A DNA stretch of 64,000 nt from Candidatus Fukatsuia endosymbiont of Tuberolachnus salignus (GCF_964030845.1 NZ_OZ034983.1:1860001-1924000), one strand, 5' to 3'. Positions 27,651 through 36,552 are shown, counted from the first letter of the stretch. Made by a program: numbers and translations. The notes: generated by a model not told the origin, from the letters alone.

Positions 27651-28754
27651 ATGGGTGAGGTTCTTAATACATCAAATAATATTACATTTCTTTCTGTGGG
27701 GCTTCATAATGCAAAAGGGGTCATTGAACCAGATACCAAGCCGGCTGGCGGTTTGGTCCAATTGAAAAAAGAAAGCGTTAATAGCCTTACGACAGGTAAT
27801 GAACGAGTAGAAGAGTTAAAAAAATTCACCAGAGAATTAAGGATTGACAACAAAAAAGTTGATGAATTAAATCAGGAAGAACATAGTTTTTTATCTTCTG
27901 TCTTTAAATTAAGAAAAGAACACAGTGAAAATAATATAGTAATACATCAGAACATTGAAAAATTAACCAGGTTAAATGAAAAAAGAGATCATTTATTACA
28001 GGGTAACAGCAGTTCAGAAAATGATATAGAAAAAAATAGCGAAGAAATAAAAGAGACCAGCAAAAAACTAGAAGATTTAACACAGAAAAAAAATCGCGAG
28101 TTACGACGTCTCGCCAGTTTAGAAGAACATTTATCCAGTAGTGATGCTAAAATAGAATTAGCCACACACTCAATGTCAAGCAGTGCAGCAGCATATCAGA
28201 CTATTTTAAAACAGGTAACGCCTTGGTTATCTAAAATAGACCCAGAAAAATTAGAAGAAGAAATAAAGGGAGAGATGGCTACAGTACTGAAAGAGCTTGA
28301 AATGCAGACTGTATCCGATGCATTATCTAGTAATTATCTGTTTTCTTCTCCTATACAGCCAAAGGGAGCAACGAAAGAAAAGATGTTATCCAGTTCTGAA
28401 ATTGCTAACAAACTTATTGAAGGAATCAACACTGTAAAAGAGCATTATTTAGATATTCATCAAAATGCCTCGAAAAAATATTCTGATTTTTATAAAGAAT
28501 TTAGTGATATTGTTACCAAAATGGGTAAATCAAATAGCAGTAGTGGTGATAAGGTTGTTATCCAGACGGGAGAAATATACCTTGATTTAATCAAATTGAA
28601 AGATAAATATGCTGTTACGGAAAAGGCTGGACAGTTATATGTTGATGATAGTGATAAGAGAACGAAAAAGTGGGTAGAAAATCTGGGATTATCCACGGAT
28701 ATTGTTAAAGTTGAAGGAGTAGGACATGTTGTTGGTATTGATATACCCAAGTGA
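27651..28754 (+). CDS. SipD/IpaD-family T3SS needle-tip protein, C-terminus cut by IS630
   Basis: Tip proteins cap the SPI-1/Ysc-type needle and control insertion of the translocon. The mixed-fold core is recognisable: SSSEIANKLIEGINTVKEHYLDIHQN, KYSDFYKEFSDIVTKMG, then LIKLKDKYAV, RTKKWVENLGL and VKVEGVGHVVGID, which tracks SipD through its VVTVD strand. SipD has about 95 more residues, including the last coiled-coil helix; here the frame enters the IS630 end at 28744 and stops at 28752. The N-terminal part (about residues 50-170) is an unusually long coiled coil. No other SPI-1 genes are nearby. Loss of the C-terminal helix should prevent normal folding. Confidence 0.8.
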   Translation: MGEVLNTSNNITFLSVGLHNAKGVIEPDTKPAGGLVQLKKESVNSLTTGNERVEELKKFTRELRIDNKKVDELNQEEHSFLSSVFKLRKEHSENNIVIHQNIEKLTRLNEKRDHLLQGNSSSENDIEKNSEEIKETSKKLEDLTQKKNRELRRLASLEEHLSSSDAKIELATHSMSSSAAAYQTILKQVTPWLSKIDPEKLEEEIKGEMATVLKELEMQTVSDALSSNYLFSSPIQPKGATKEKMLSSSEIANKLIEGINTVKEHYLDIHQNASKKYSDFYKEFSDIVTKMGKSNSSSGDKVVIQTGEIYLDLIKLKDKYAVTEKAGQLYVDDSDKRTKKWVENLGLSTDIVKVEGVGHVVGIDIPK

Positions 28755-29563
28755 AATCAAGATGCAGGATTTAGCGCCTGGAAATTATCGTTTAAGCGAG
28801 ATACCAGAGAACTTGCCATTTGTGGTAGCTTCACCTCAAAGAAGTTTAAGATATCGTTCTTAAAACTCTGTTTAGATGGGTAATATCTATTGTTTCGTGT
28901 TTGCTCATTCATCACCTTCCACAATCGCTCTATCTCGTTTTATCCTGGCCTTTTCGTATCCAGCCGTAGCTTATTTTGGTGGCTTGTGTCGGATGAACGG
29001 CATCAATAAACAGTATGGGGTCATTACCCGCGGCGTCTTTCAATTCGCTGTAGGTCTTTATAAATTGCTGCTGTTTCTCAACGGCAAATTTATGCGGAAC
29101 ACCTTTCGGCTTTTTATAGCTAAAGCCATGCTGCTTCAACCCTTTATACAGACCTGATACGGTAAAGGTGATGTTCCAGCGTCCAGCGATATACGCCACA
29201 ATTTGGTGATTGTGGTGGTAGAGCGGCTGGGTGAGATGTTCAACCAGCGACGTGGTCTGTTCCGCATTGAGATAGCCATCGGAGCCGCCATTTTCAGGCT
29301 TGAGCTTGTTGAGTTTATGATAGTCTGTAAGGTGGCGCCGCACCGTGGTTTCATTAATGAGCTGTGAGTGAGCAATCATAGGGGAAGTCCAGCCGTCTGC
29401 GGACAACAAAACACACCGGATCCTGTCACAGACACGGCGGTCATGGCTTTGACGATGTTGGGCTTCGAGGGTAATTTTCTGGTCAGCAGTCAGCTCTATT
29501 TTCATGGCTATGAGCATGATCCTTATCGACTTCAAAATCAAGCATCTTCATTGATCACGGGTA
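28744..29563 (-). mobile_element. IS630-family element, internally deleted inverted copy
   Basis: 820 bp, flanked by TA at 28742-28743 and 29564-29565, almost identical to the copy at 26092-27185 but reversed. About 274 bp are missing between two GATAGAG motifs, so the transposase frame ends after RKGQDKTR (28930-29541, minus) and the DDE core is lost. It could still be moved in trans by the full copy. Confidence 0.88.
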
Positions 29564-29564
29564 T

Positions 29565-29717
29565 AGTACCGTTCAACAAGCACAAGCTGATGTACTTCCC
29601 TACCTCACTCATTATTACAATCAAGTCAGGCTACATAGTGTTAATGATTACCAAACGCCAATGATGAAAGATACCAGGCGGCATAAAACACCTGAATTTG
29701 TGTCCAAAATTACTTGA
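29565..29717 (+). pseudogene. IS3-family transposase C-terminal fragment
   Basis: Fifty codons encode DVLPYLTHYYNQVRLHSVND and YQTPM before a stop, the typical OrfB C-terminus of IS3 elements. The fragment directly adjoins the deleted IS630 copy on its left and another transposase remnant on its right. Confidence 0.7.
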
Positions 29718-30213
29718 CCAGAACAAGAAAGCCATTTGGCAGGCACTGAAAAACCTGGGCGTCACCTATAAAAAAAACCCTGCGTCATCCCAAGGCAGAC
29801 GAAGAGACACGGCGCGCCTTCCAGGACACGATAGCCTGCTATAAAAAGCAGGGAAAACCGGTCGTTTATCTGGATGAAAGCGGTTTCGCACACGATAGGC
29901 CACGAACCCACGGTTATGCTGCACGAGGTCAACGCTGTTGGGGTACCCAGGATGGGCAGCCTAAGGGCCGAACAAATGTCATTGGCGCGTTACTGGGAAC
30001 CGTCCTGATGGCGGTCGGATTATTTTTTTGTTCCATTAACAGTGATGTTTTTTACGCCTGGGTTACCCAGCGCCTTTTGCCTACTCTTCCTCCTCATTGT
30101 GTCATCGTGATGGATAACGCCAGTTTCCACAAACGTCTCGACATTCAGCAGGCTATCAGTAAAGCCGGGCATTGGATTGAATATCTCACTCCCTACTCAC
30201 CTGCTCTCAATCC

Positions 30214-31750
30214 TCACTTTTACCCACAATTTTTGTTATTAAGAATAATGAACAATCTCACATTTTCTTGCAGGATCTCATACCCTCGCCAAAGCGACAT
30301 GATTCCCGGTAAACCCTCGGCACGTCGGTTAAGAAATCCTCCCAATTGACCCAGCCATGTTATTGCCTGAAGCACTGTGGGGGGATGCTCGGGAAGGCGG
30401 CTTGTTGTCTGTATTCTGCAATACAGCGTTTGCCATTCTATCTTTGACAACACATCGGTGCAGGTAGCCTCAGGACACAACGCTGCCATTTTGGTCATAT
30501 ACATCAGTTTGAAGGCGATAATGCTTTTGAGGGTGATCATTTTCGTTAGTTTGGTTGCCGTATTTAAACGACATTGTTCAACACAACATCCTGATTTCAG
30601 TGTTTTGAAGAACTCTTCTATCTTCCATCTCAGTCTATACCAATTCACTTTCTCTTCTGCTTCAAAGGCGTCAGTGGCCGTCAAATGGGTCAATAATACC
30701 CATTCGACAGGCGCTACTCCTTCTGGAGGAGGCTGTTCTTTAACACTGATGGCAGATACGTGAACCTTTTCATGGATATGCCGTGAAGCGTCTTTATTGG
30801 TAGGCCCATAAACTAGATTATTTCTAATGGGGAGCCAGCCTGAAATGGAGCGAATATCCACATAAGCCGTTCTTGCTACCCTTTGCTGATTTTTGGGCAG
30901 GGTGAGTGCTATGGTTTTTAAAATCGGCGTCTTTGACAAGGCGGTTTGCACCGTTGTTTTTTTCCCCTTTTCATCGATAAATTTTCTGTCTTTCCGGTTG
31001 CGGATAATAAAAAATGTTTTTAGTGAGCTTGCAACCCGAAAAAGTTCGAAAATATCCGCTTCTCTGTCTCCCAGCGTGATTAAGCAGGTATCTTTGGGTA
31101 TCAGCGCCGCTGTCTCGTAGAGGGTCTCTATCCACTTAATACTTTCTTTCTCTTTCATTGTCGATTGATAAAGCCGCCGCTGTTTTTCCTGAGGGGGTTC
31201 CTCTCGGGAAACACGTGACCAGCATTTAAGCGAGGATAACCCAAGCGGCAAGCCCTCCTGAGTTACCATCAAACTTGCATGAAGCATCAACCCCATTTTA
31301 TGTTTGTGATAGGCTTTAGATATACTTCCCAACCCCTCTGTCTTTTTATGTGAGTCAAAGTTCAACTCTGATGTGTCCTGAAGAGAAAAAACCAGTGAAT
31401 GCCCCTCCAGACGTTTTTGTGTTTGCACACAATGTGTACGGAATAGCGCGCTCTCGCTCACTCTCTCATTGCTAAAAAATCGATAAGCTCCTTTGGCCTG
31501 TGACCAGGAGCCATGACAGCTTGGGTAAATTGAACCTGACGCTTTTGATGATAATAAGCCCGCTGTTTCAAAAAAACGCTCTTTAAGGCGTTTATCTCCG
31601 AAATCAATTTGATGAAATTCTTCACGGATCCACTCATTCCCATTACCCGTTACTGTTTTCATGTGCCTGTTTCCTGATTTAACTATTGACTCTACCAATA
31701 ATCCAATTTCACCTGAATCATTTTTCATTCAACGTTGTGGGTAAAAGTGA
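30214..31750 (-). mobile_element. IS4-family element nested in the IS630 remnant
   Basis: About 1537 bp with perfect terminal repeats TCACTTTTACCCACAA (30214-30229) and its complement (31735-31750). The flanks are GCTCTCAATCC and GACCTCAATCC, an imperfect 11-bp target duplication. The stop codon of the transposase lies inside the left repeat. Confidence 0.85.
30220..31662 (-). CDS. IS4-family (IS50-like) transposase
   Basis: About 480 aa from ATG 31662, chosen because AGG stands 6-8 nt upstream; an in-frame ATG at 31728 adds 22 residues. Family features in order: FHQIDFGDKRLKERF, QAKGAYRFFSNERV, VFSLQDTSELNF with the first catalytic Asp, LGDREADIFELF with the second, and the YREK motif WYRLRWKIEEFFKTLKSG with the catalytic Glu. 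Length is that of Tn5-type transposases. The frame is open throughout, so the element may be active. Confidence 0.85.
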   Translation of the reverse strand: MKTVTGNGNEWIREEFHQIDFGDKRLKERFFETAGLLSSKASGSIYPSCHGSWSQAKGAYRFFSNERVSESALFRTHCVQTQKRLEGHSLVFSLQDTSELNFDSHKKTEGLGSISKAYHKHKMGLMLHASLMVTQEGLPLGLSSLKCWSRVSREEPPQEKQRRLYQSTMKEKESIKWIETLYETAALIPKDTCLITLGDREADIFELFRVASSLKTFFIIRNRKDRKFIDEKGKKTTVQTALSKTPILKTIALTLPKNQQRVARTAYVDIRSISGWLPIRNNLVYGPTNKDASRHIHEKVHVSAISVKEQPPPEGVAPVEWVLLTHLTATDAFEAEEKVNWYRLRWKIEEFFKTLKSGCCVEQCRLNTATKLTKMITLKSIIAFKLMYMTKMAALCPEATCTDVLSKIEWQTLYCRIQTTSRLPEHPPTVLQAITWLGQLGGFLNRRAEGLPGIMSLWRGYEILQENVRLFIILNNKNCG

Positions 31751-31805
31751 GACCTCAATCCCATTGAACATAAATGGGCCCAGGCTAAAAGTAAAAGAAG
31801 AGACC

Positions 31806-32006
31806 TCAATTGCGACATCGATACCTTATTTTTAGAATATATGATGTGATTATTATTATGTTTTTCATGTATGCAGCAAGTGAGACGCCCGCGAGTACAC
31901 CAATGGCGTTCCATTGTTCTGGGCTGTAGCTGTTTAGCAAACCATTCAAGATGCTACCGGCGGAAACACCATAGGCTGCACCGGTGGTCAGTTTTTCCAT
32001 GGTCAT
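31806..32006 (-). pseudogene. phage holin, C-terminus replaced by IS DNA
   Basis: The first 48 codons encode TTGAAYGVSAGSILNGLL and YSPEQWNAIGVLAGVSLAAY, the two-helix pattern of class II phage holins that open the inner membrane for endolysin. GAGAG precedes the ATG. From about 31850 the frame reads IS630 flanking DNA, so the last helix and the charged tail are altered. No endolysin is next to it. It is another phage relic. The rest of 32007-32313 shows no gene. Confidence 0.65.
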
Positions 32007-32313
32007 TTTCGTCTCTCAGTGGGGATACCGTTTTCCACTAAGAGTCGGGGGTGGTGTTATAGAAATAGCGTCGCACCCTAAACTCTCGTGAATTAAAAGG
32101 GTTGAGCACTGATAGGTAATGGGCTAGATGCTAAAAGTAAAAAAGGCCACGTCATGCGCAGCCCTTGAAATCAAAAGCAGTCAATTAATTTAAGCGATAA
32201 ACAAGTAATAAAGATTGAAAAGGAAAACAACTGGTTTTGTGACTATGCTTAATAGGAGACAGAGATCCAGTGCATATTCAAATGACGCTAATCGAAAAAT
32301 AGGAAATGAGCAT

Positions 32314-32505
32314 ATGAAAAAAATAAAGATTCTATTAAAATTATTATCCATCTTATTATTGCCAACATCTATTTGGGCTTCTCATGAAAAAACAATTTCG
32401 AATGTATGCCAAGAACTTTGGAAGGTGGGTGGGATCCAGTTCTTCCCATCAAAAATATGTTCATATGAGAAACCCCCTGTTGATGCAGATAATACATTTT
32501 CTTAA
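32314..32505 (+). CDS. small secreted protein, C-x16-C family, paralogue A
   Basis: A 63-aa product with a clear signal peptide (MKKIKILLKLLSILLLPTS, cleavage likely after IWA), then two Cys residues separated by 16 residues in a mature peptide of about 40 aa. The ATG at 32314 has AGGA about 10 nt upstream; a longer frame from 32215 would hide the signal peptide. It is the only unbroken copy of the C-x16-C type among four paralogues at 32.3-33.7 kb. I recognise no family. The product is likely exported through Sec and may form one disulfide. Confidence 0.6.
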   Translation: MKKIKILLKLLSILLLPTSIWASHEKTISNVCQELWKVGGIQFFPSKICSYEKPPVDADNTFS

Positions 32506-32524
32506 TCAGAATATGAAGCATATA

Positions 32525-32626
32525 TAGCGGTACGGTGTAATTTTGATTACATACTGAATACTGTTAAGTATAAATATACGACACGACTGATCTTTATGCT
32601 GTAATTAAAATAGAATCGTTCTGCTA
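32525..32626. repeat. MITE family 2, copy B
   Basis: 102 bp flanked by TA at 32523-32524 and 32627-32628. It begins TAGCGGTACGGTGTAATTTT and ends, inverted, TAGCAGAACGATTCTATTTT. It lies between paralogues A and B. Confidence 0.85.
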
Positions 32627-32718
32627 TATACGATAAAGCTTTGTACCGTCTCTCGATTTCTTCCCAGTAGGTTGGGTAGTCTGTTTTTTCAAATTATTAC
32701 GAAAATAAGGAGTATTAA

Positions 32719-32982
32719 ATGAAAAAGATAAAGACTTTTTTAAGAATATTGGTCATTTTATTATTGCCAATGTCCACTTGGGCTTATGCTACTGATAGTC
32801 TTATTAGTTGTAAAATTCAGTAGAAGCATAAATATGTGGGGATTTCATCAGTATCAGTATGCATCGAAGAAAAAGATTCAGTGCAAGAAATAATACTCTC
32901 TAGTGGAGAACGCCAATCTTTCTCTATGCAAAAACAAGAAGATGAATTCAATGCAAAAATGTGGAGAGCCTGGTCATGGTGA
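32719..32982 (+). pseudogene. small secreted protein, paralogue B, with internal TAG
   Basis: Strong RBS AAGGAG 8 nt before the ATG. The signal peptide MKKIKTFLRILVILLLPMS is followed by TWAYATDS. A TAG stops the frame after 34 codons, but reading through keeps the frame to a TGA at 32980 and keeps the second Cys at exactly C-x16-C, counting the stop as one residue. It looks recently inactivated, or is read through. Its last codons overlap the start of paralogue C. Confidence 0.6.
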
Positions 32983-33240
32983 TAACAAAAATAGTTAATA
33001 CATTAGGAATATTACTCATCTTATCATTGCCAGCATTATCAACACCTGCTTTGGGCCTCTTCCGTTGTTTGTCCCACTACCACGTGGGAGGTCACTTTTT
33101 GGGGTCTCGTAAAAGTGTGTAACAAACAAGAAATTATCCCAGAGCAAACAAAATCTTCTAGTTCCTCTGGTGAAAATAAACGTGAGAAGCCTAAATTAAG
33201 TCTTTTCCAGCTTATCTTTGCTCATTTATTATGGGGGTGA
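32976..33240 (+). pseudogene. small secreted protein, paralogue C, with a one-base frameshift
   Basis: It starts within the end of paralogue B (ATGGTGA). The N-terminus is hydrophobic (TLGILLILSLPALSTPALG). As it stands it ends at 33122 after 48 codons. Removing one G in the GGGAGG run near 33087-33092 opens the frame to 33240 and places the second Cys at C-x16-C as in A and B. The tail is Ser-rich, with a hydrophobic end. Confidence 0.5.
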
Positions 33241-33261
33241 ATGTGAGTAGAATAGACAGTA

Positions 33262-33364
33262 TAGCGGTGCGGTGTAGTTTTGATTACATAATGAATACCA
33301 TTCGATATGAATATATGGCACGATTCATCTTTGATGGTGTAATCAGAAGAGAGTCGTTCTGCTA
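33262..33364. repeat. MITE family 2, copy C
   Basis: 103 bp flanked by TA at 33260-33261 and 33365-33366. It is about 75-80 per cent similar by eye to copy B over its whole length. It lies between paralogues C and D. Confidence 0.85.
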
Positions 33365-33406
33365 TAATAGAGTCACACTAAATATGACAAAATAAAAAGG
33401 CATCCG

Positions 33407-33682
33407 ATGAAAAAAATAAAGGCTGTGTTAACAGTGTTACCGATTTTGCTATTACCTCTGTTTGTTTCGGCTTATCAAGAAAAAGCCCCGGCGGTCTTTG
33501 TCTGTAAATTTCAGCCAGGTCTTCCTTTTTTTTCATGCGTGGAACAACAAATGCTTACAGAAAAAGCAATACCTTCAGATACAGATGCTTCATCTTCTGT
33601 ACGAGTAAAAGATGATCACCGTAGAAATGAATTGAATAGAAACGAATTGCGTAGATTGAGAAAATTGACTCTTTTTCTGTAG
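33407..33682 (+). CDS. small secreted protein, paralogue D
   Basis: A 91-aa product. The signal peptide MKKIKAVLTVLPILLLPLF, with likely cleavage after VSA, matches those of A and B. The mature part has two Cys in C-x10-C, an acidic Ser-rich stretch and a basic tail (RRNELNRNELRRLRK). It is intact. The shared MKKIK leader and position after a MITE tie it to the cluster, but the mature region has diverged. Function unknown. Confidence 0.6.
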   Translation: MKKIKAVLTVLPILLLPLFVSAYQEKAPAVFVCKFQPGLPFFSCVEQQMLTEKAIPSDTDASSSVRVKDDHRRNELNRNELRRLRKLTLFL

Positions 33683-33819
33683 TAGATTTGTTGCCTAATA
33701 GCGGTTAGGTGTTTATTAAGTAACAATGGGCGTCTATAAAGGGCCTCTAAGTGATTTTTTCGCGCAAGGTAATGCAAAACGCACCCCTAAAAATGCCTAA
33801 AAAATATTCGGATTTTTAT

Positions 33820-33960
33820 TAGAACCTATTCGAAATTTTTTATGCTTGCTGGTACTTCGTCAAAAACGGGCTCAAAATGCTCATTGACTCTCTGTAAACT
33901 GCGTTTCTTCGCCCGTTTTTTCCTCGTCTGAGCATAGCGAAAGGGGTTTGGAAAAGGCTC
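33820..33960. repeat. degenerate palindromic repeat, TTCGAA type
   Basis: AGAACCTATTCGAAAT at the left, CGTCAAAAACG and TTCGCCCGTTTTT inside, and GGTTTGGAAAAGGCTCT at the right. The interior matches the repeat at 36653-36828 (GTCAAAAACGCGCTTAACATGC, TTTCGCCCGTTTTTGCCTCGTCT). The rest of 33683-33820 shows no gene. Confidence 0.65.
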
Positions 33961-34206
33961 TCAGCGAGGTGTGGTTAATTGATACATCATTCTATGATGT
34001 CGCTGCCCTTCAGGGCAGCGCTTGCAACCACCGCATAGACAGCTGCGGTCATTTTGTTCGATACGTTCGATTTTTCCCATGATGCTCAATCGTTCTAACA
34101 TGGCCTCTACCAGGCGTAAAGGTGTCGCCAATTGTCGGCTAAGTTGATGTGCTTCTGCAATGCCGTTGAGCGCTATTGCATCCCGCACCTGTAATAGACT
34201 CGCCAT
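33961..34206 (-). CDS. feoC: FeoC, ferrous iron transport small regulator
   Basis: An 81-aa winged-helix protein that protects FeoB from proteolysis and may sense iron through a [4Fe-4S] cluster. The start MASLLQVRDAIALNG is FeoC-like, and the four-Cys segment CLCGGCKRCPEG lies at about 57-68. It is the last gene of feoABC, 51 bp after feoB. Its stop is adjacent to a palindromic repeat. Confidence 0.9.
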   Translation of the reverse strand: MASLLQVRDAIALNGIAEAHQLSRQLATPLRLVEAMLERLSIMGKIERIEQNDRSCLCGGCKRCPEGQRHHRMMYQLTTPR

Positions 34207-34257
34207 AGATTAATCTCCCAAAACAGACCTCCGACGCATTAACGACAGTTTACTTAA

Positions 34258-36552
34258 TTATTGCAGCAACTGCTTGTTTTCCTGTTTGAATCTGGTGATG
34301 ATCCTACTGCGTGAACGGCGTAAACCGAATAGAATCAGTACATTGATAACAATAACAATAGTGATAATCATAAAGCTTTGCTGTGGATGGTTACCAAAGG
34401 TTGCGGCTTGATAAAACAGGGTCGATAACGAATAAGCAAGATTTAGGCCCCACAAAATCGAAAAAATCATCCAGCCACGGCTAGTTTCTCGAGCGATGGC
34501 ACCCATTACAGAAACACAGGGTACGTAGAGCAAAACAAATATCAGGTAACTGTAAGCGGAGAGACGAGAGCCAAACTTGCTACTCATGACCCCCATCGAA
34601 CCGGTAGCCATTTCTCCATCACCCTTACTGGCTTCTATCGGGTTGGATAGCACATCAAAGCTGAAAGTATCTTTTAGCCCTTGCCAGGTTTCGTTTAACG
34701 CTCCACTGAGTTCCTCGAAGAGGTTAAATCCCTCTACATCAAAGGGCTCGTTGGTGATTTTTTCAGCAGTGTAAAGGGTGTTTAAAGTACCCACTACCAC
34801 CTCTTTAGCAACGGCACCGGTGATCAAACCTACGGTCGCTTGCCAGTTATCAGGATGAACCCCCATAGGTGTTAATAACGGGGTCAGAACCTTACTGACG
34901 GATGCGAGTGCAGAGTCATTAATACTGTCTACCGCTTGACCTTTGAAAGAGAAACTATTGAGTCCACCAATAAAGATACAGGCAAGAATGATCACTTTAC
35001 CTGCTCTCAGCACAAAACCTTTCAGCCGTTGCCAGGTTTGTAATAACAAACTTTTTAAATGTGGAACATGGTAGACGGGCAGTTCCATCACAAAGGGAGA
35101 GGCTTCCCCGCGCATAACCGTGTATTTCAATACCAAACCGGTAAAGATTGCGACTACAATACCTAACAAGTAGAGGGAAAAAACAACGCTGGCTCCCCCT
35201 TTACCGAAAAATGCGGCAGTGAAAACGGCAAAAATAGCTAAGCGTGCGCCGCATGACATAAATGGAGCCATCATAATAGTAATTAAACGTTCGCGCTGCG
35301 CGTCCAGGGTGCGTGCCCCCATAATGGATGGCACATTGCAGCCAAAACCAACAATCAACGGCACAAAAGATTTGCCAGGTAGTCCGAGTGCTTGCATCAG
35401 CCGATCCATGACAAATGCAGCTCGAGCCATGTAACCTGAGTCCTCAAGGAAAGAAAGGAAAAGGTACATCATGCCAATCTGTGGTACCAACGGTAGCATG
35501 GTATTGATACCGCCACCTACGCCTTGAGCCAGAAAAACAGTTAACCATTGTGGGAAATGTAGGGTATAACCTAGCCATTGTAATCCCTGAATAAAAATTG
35601 CCGAGGAACCGATATCAAATATTGGCTGTAACGCACCACCGATATTAATAGCTAGAACAAACATCAGATACATAACAAACAAGAAGATAGGCACGCCCAA
35701 CCAGCGGTTAAGGATGATGTTATCGAGCCGTTGTGTCAAAAGATTGGGTTCTGCCTGTTGTGGATTGCTGACCGCTTCACAGATCTTGGCGATACTTTGA
35801 TAGCGAGCATCGGCAATCAATAGCTCTGGATCTTCATTTTGCTGCTGTAGCCGTTGGTGTGCATCGGTTAATAAATCTGCGGGGATACCTGAATGTGCTA
35901 GCGCATAGATATCGCCTTCCAATATTTGTAAAGCTAGCCAGTCACGCTGCTGCAAAGAGAGCGATTCTGGCATAGCTTGTGCCAATTTATTCACTTCTTT
36001 TAGTAGGACTGGTGAATAGTTAACCAGAGAGTTACCCTGTATTTTTACAGCGCTGAGGGGATAGTGATCAATGCTATTTTTTAATTCGTTAATGCCTGCT
36101 GCACGAGTAGAAACCAATGGAATGACGGGGCAGCTTAACTGTTGAGTCAACACATTGATATCAATCTTGATTTTTTGATTCTCAGCGATATCTAGCATAT
36201 TGAGAGCGACAATACAAGGGATACCAAATTCGACTAATTGCAGGGTCAGGTAGAGATTGCGCTCCAGGTTAGAAGCATCGATGACATTGATCAGCAGATC
36301 AGCTTGACCATTCAGTATGTAATCGCAGGCGATCTGTTCATCAAGTGAAGTGTGTTCTGATATGGTGGTAAGAGAATAGGTTCCGGGCAAATCCACTAAA
36401 GTCACTTGACGCTTGGCGGTGGAAAAATGACCTTCTTTCTTCTCCACCGTTACTCCAGCCCAGTTACCTACTCGTTGCCGCGCCCCCGTTAGCTGGTTAA
36501 ACAGCGTAGTTTTACCCGCATTGGGATTTCCAATTAAACCGATTGTTATCAT
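34258..36552 (-). CDS. feoB: FeoB, Fe(II) transporter
   Basis: A 764-aa inner-membrane iron transporter with an N-terminal G domain: G1 GNPNAGKTTLFN at 8-19, G3 DLPGTY near 54, and G4 NMLD near 119. The membrane half follows with the Gate motifs, including the conserved GFGCNVPSIMGARTL near 400 and FMSCGARLAIFA near 425. Length is as in E. coli (773). It imports Fe(II) under low oxygen or low pH. The gene is intact even though a repeat separates it from feoA. Confidence 0.96.
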   Translation of the reverse strand: MITIGLIGNPNAGKTTLFNQLTGARQRVGNWAGVTVEKKEGHFSTAKRQVTLVDLPGTYSLTTISEHTSLDEQIACDYILNGQADLLINVIDASNLERNLYLTLQLVEFGIPCIVALNMLDIAENQKIKIDINVLTQQLSCPVIPLVSTRAAGINELKNSIDHYPLSAVKIQGNSLVNYSPVLLKEVNKLAQAMPESLSLQQRDWLALQILEGDIYALAHSGIPADLLTDAHQRLQQQNEDPELLIADARYQSIAKICEAVSNPQQAEPNLLTQRLDNIILNRWLGVPIFLFVMYLMFVLAINIGGALQPIFDIGSSAIFIQGLQWLGYTLHFPQWLTVFLAQGVGGGINTMLPLVPQIGMMYLFLSFLEDSGYMARAAFVMDRLMQALGLPGKSFVPLIVGFGCNVPSIMGARTLDAQRERLITIMMAPFMSCGARLAIFAVFTAAFFGKGGASVVFSLYLLGIVVAIFTGLVLKYTVMRGEASPFVMELPVYHVPHLKSLLLQTWQRLKGFVLRAGKVIILACIFIGGLNSFSFKGQAVDSINDSALASVSKVLTPLLTPMGVHPDNWQATVGLITGAVAKEVVVGTLNTLYTAEKITNEPFDVEGFNLFEELSGALNETWQGLKDTFSFDVLSNPIEASKGDGEMATGSMGVMSSKFGSRLSAYSYLIFVLLYVPCVSVMGAIARETSRGWMIFSILWGLNLAYSLSTLFYQAATFGNHPQQSFMIITIVIVINVLILFGLRRSRSRIITRFKQENKQLLQ

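Larger units (their letters stand above)
29718..31849 (+). pseudogene. second IS630-type transposase, truncated, frameshifted and split by an IS4 element
   Basis: The left part (to 30213) encodes NKKAIWQALKNLGVTYKK, a frameshift in an eight-A run near 29770, then VVYLDESGFAHDRPRTHGY, the catalytic MDNASFHK and YLTPYSPALNP. The right part (31754-31849) gives LNPIEHKWAQAKSKRRD and the stop. The two halves join exactly at SPALNP/IEHKWAQ, with an imperfect 11-bp repeat of the target. The eight-A run may be programmed slippage, which some IS630 elements use, or plain decay. The 5' third is missing. Confidence 0.8.

Noticed and set aside
31806..31914. Minus-strand frame over the IS630 3' end beside the holin stump
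   Set aside because: It is a shadow of the IS630 transposase C-terminus on the other strand.
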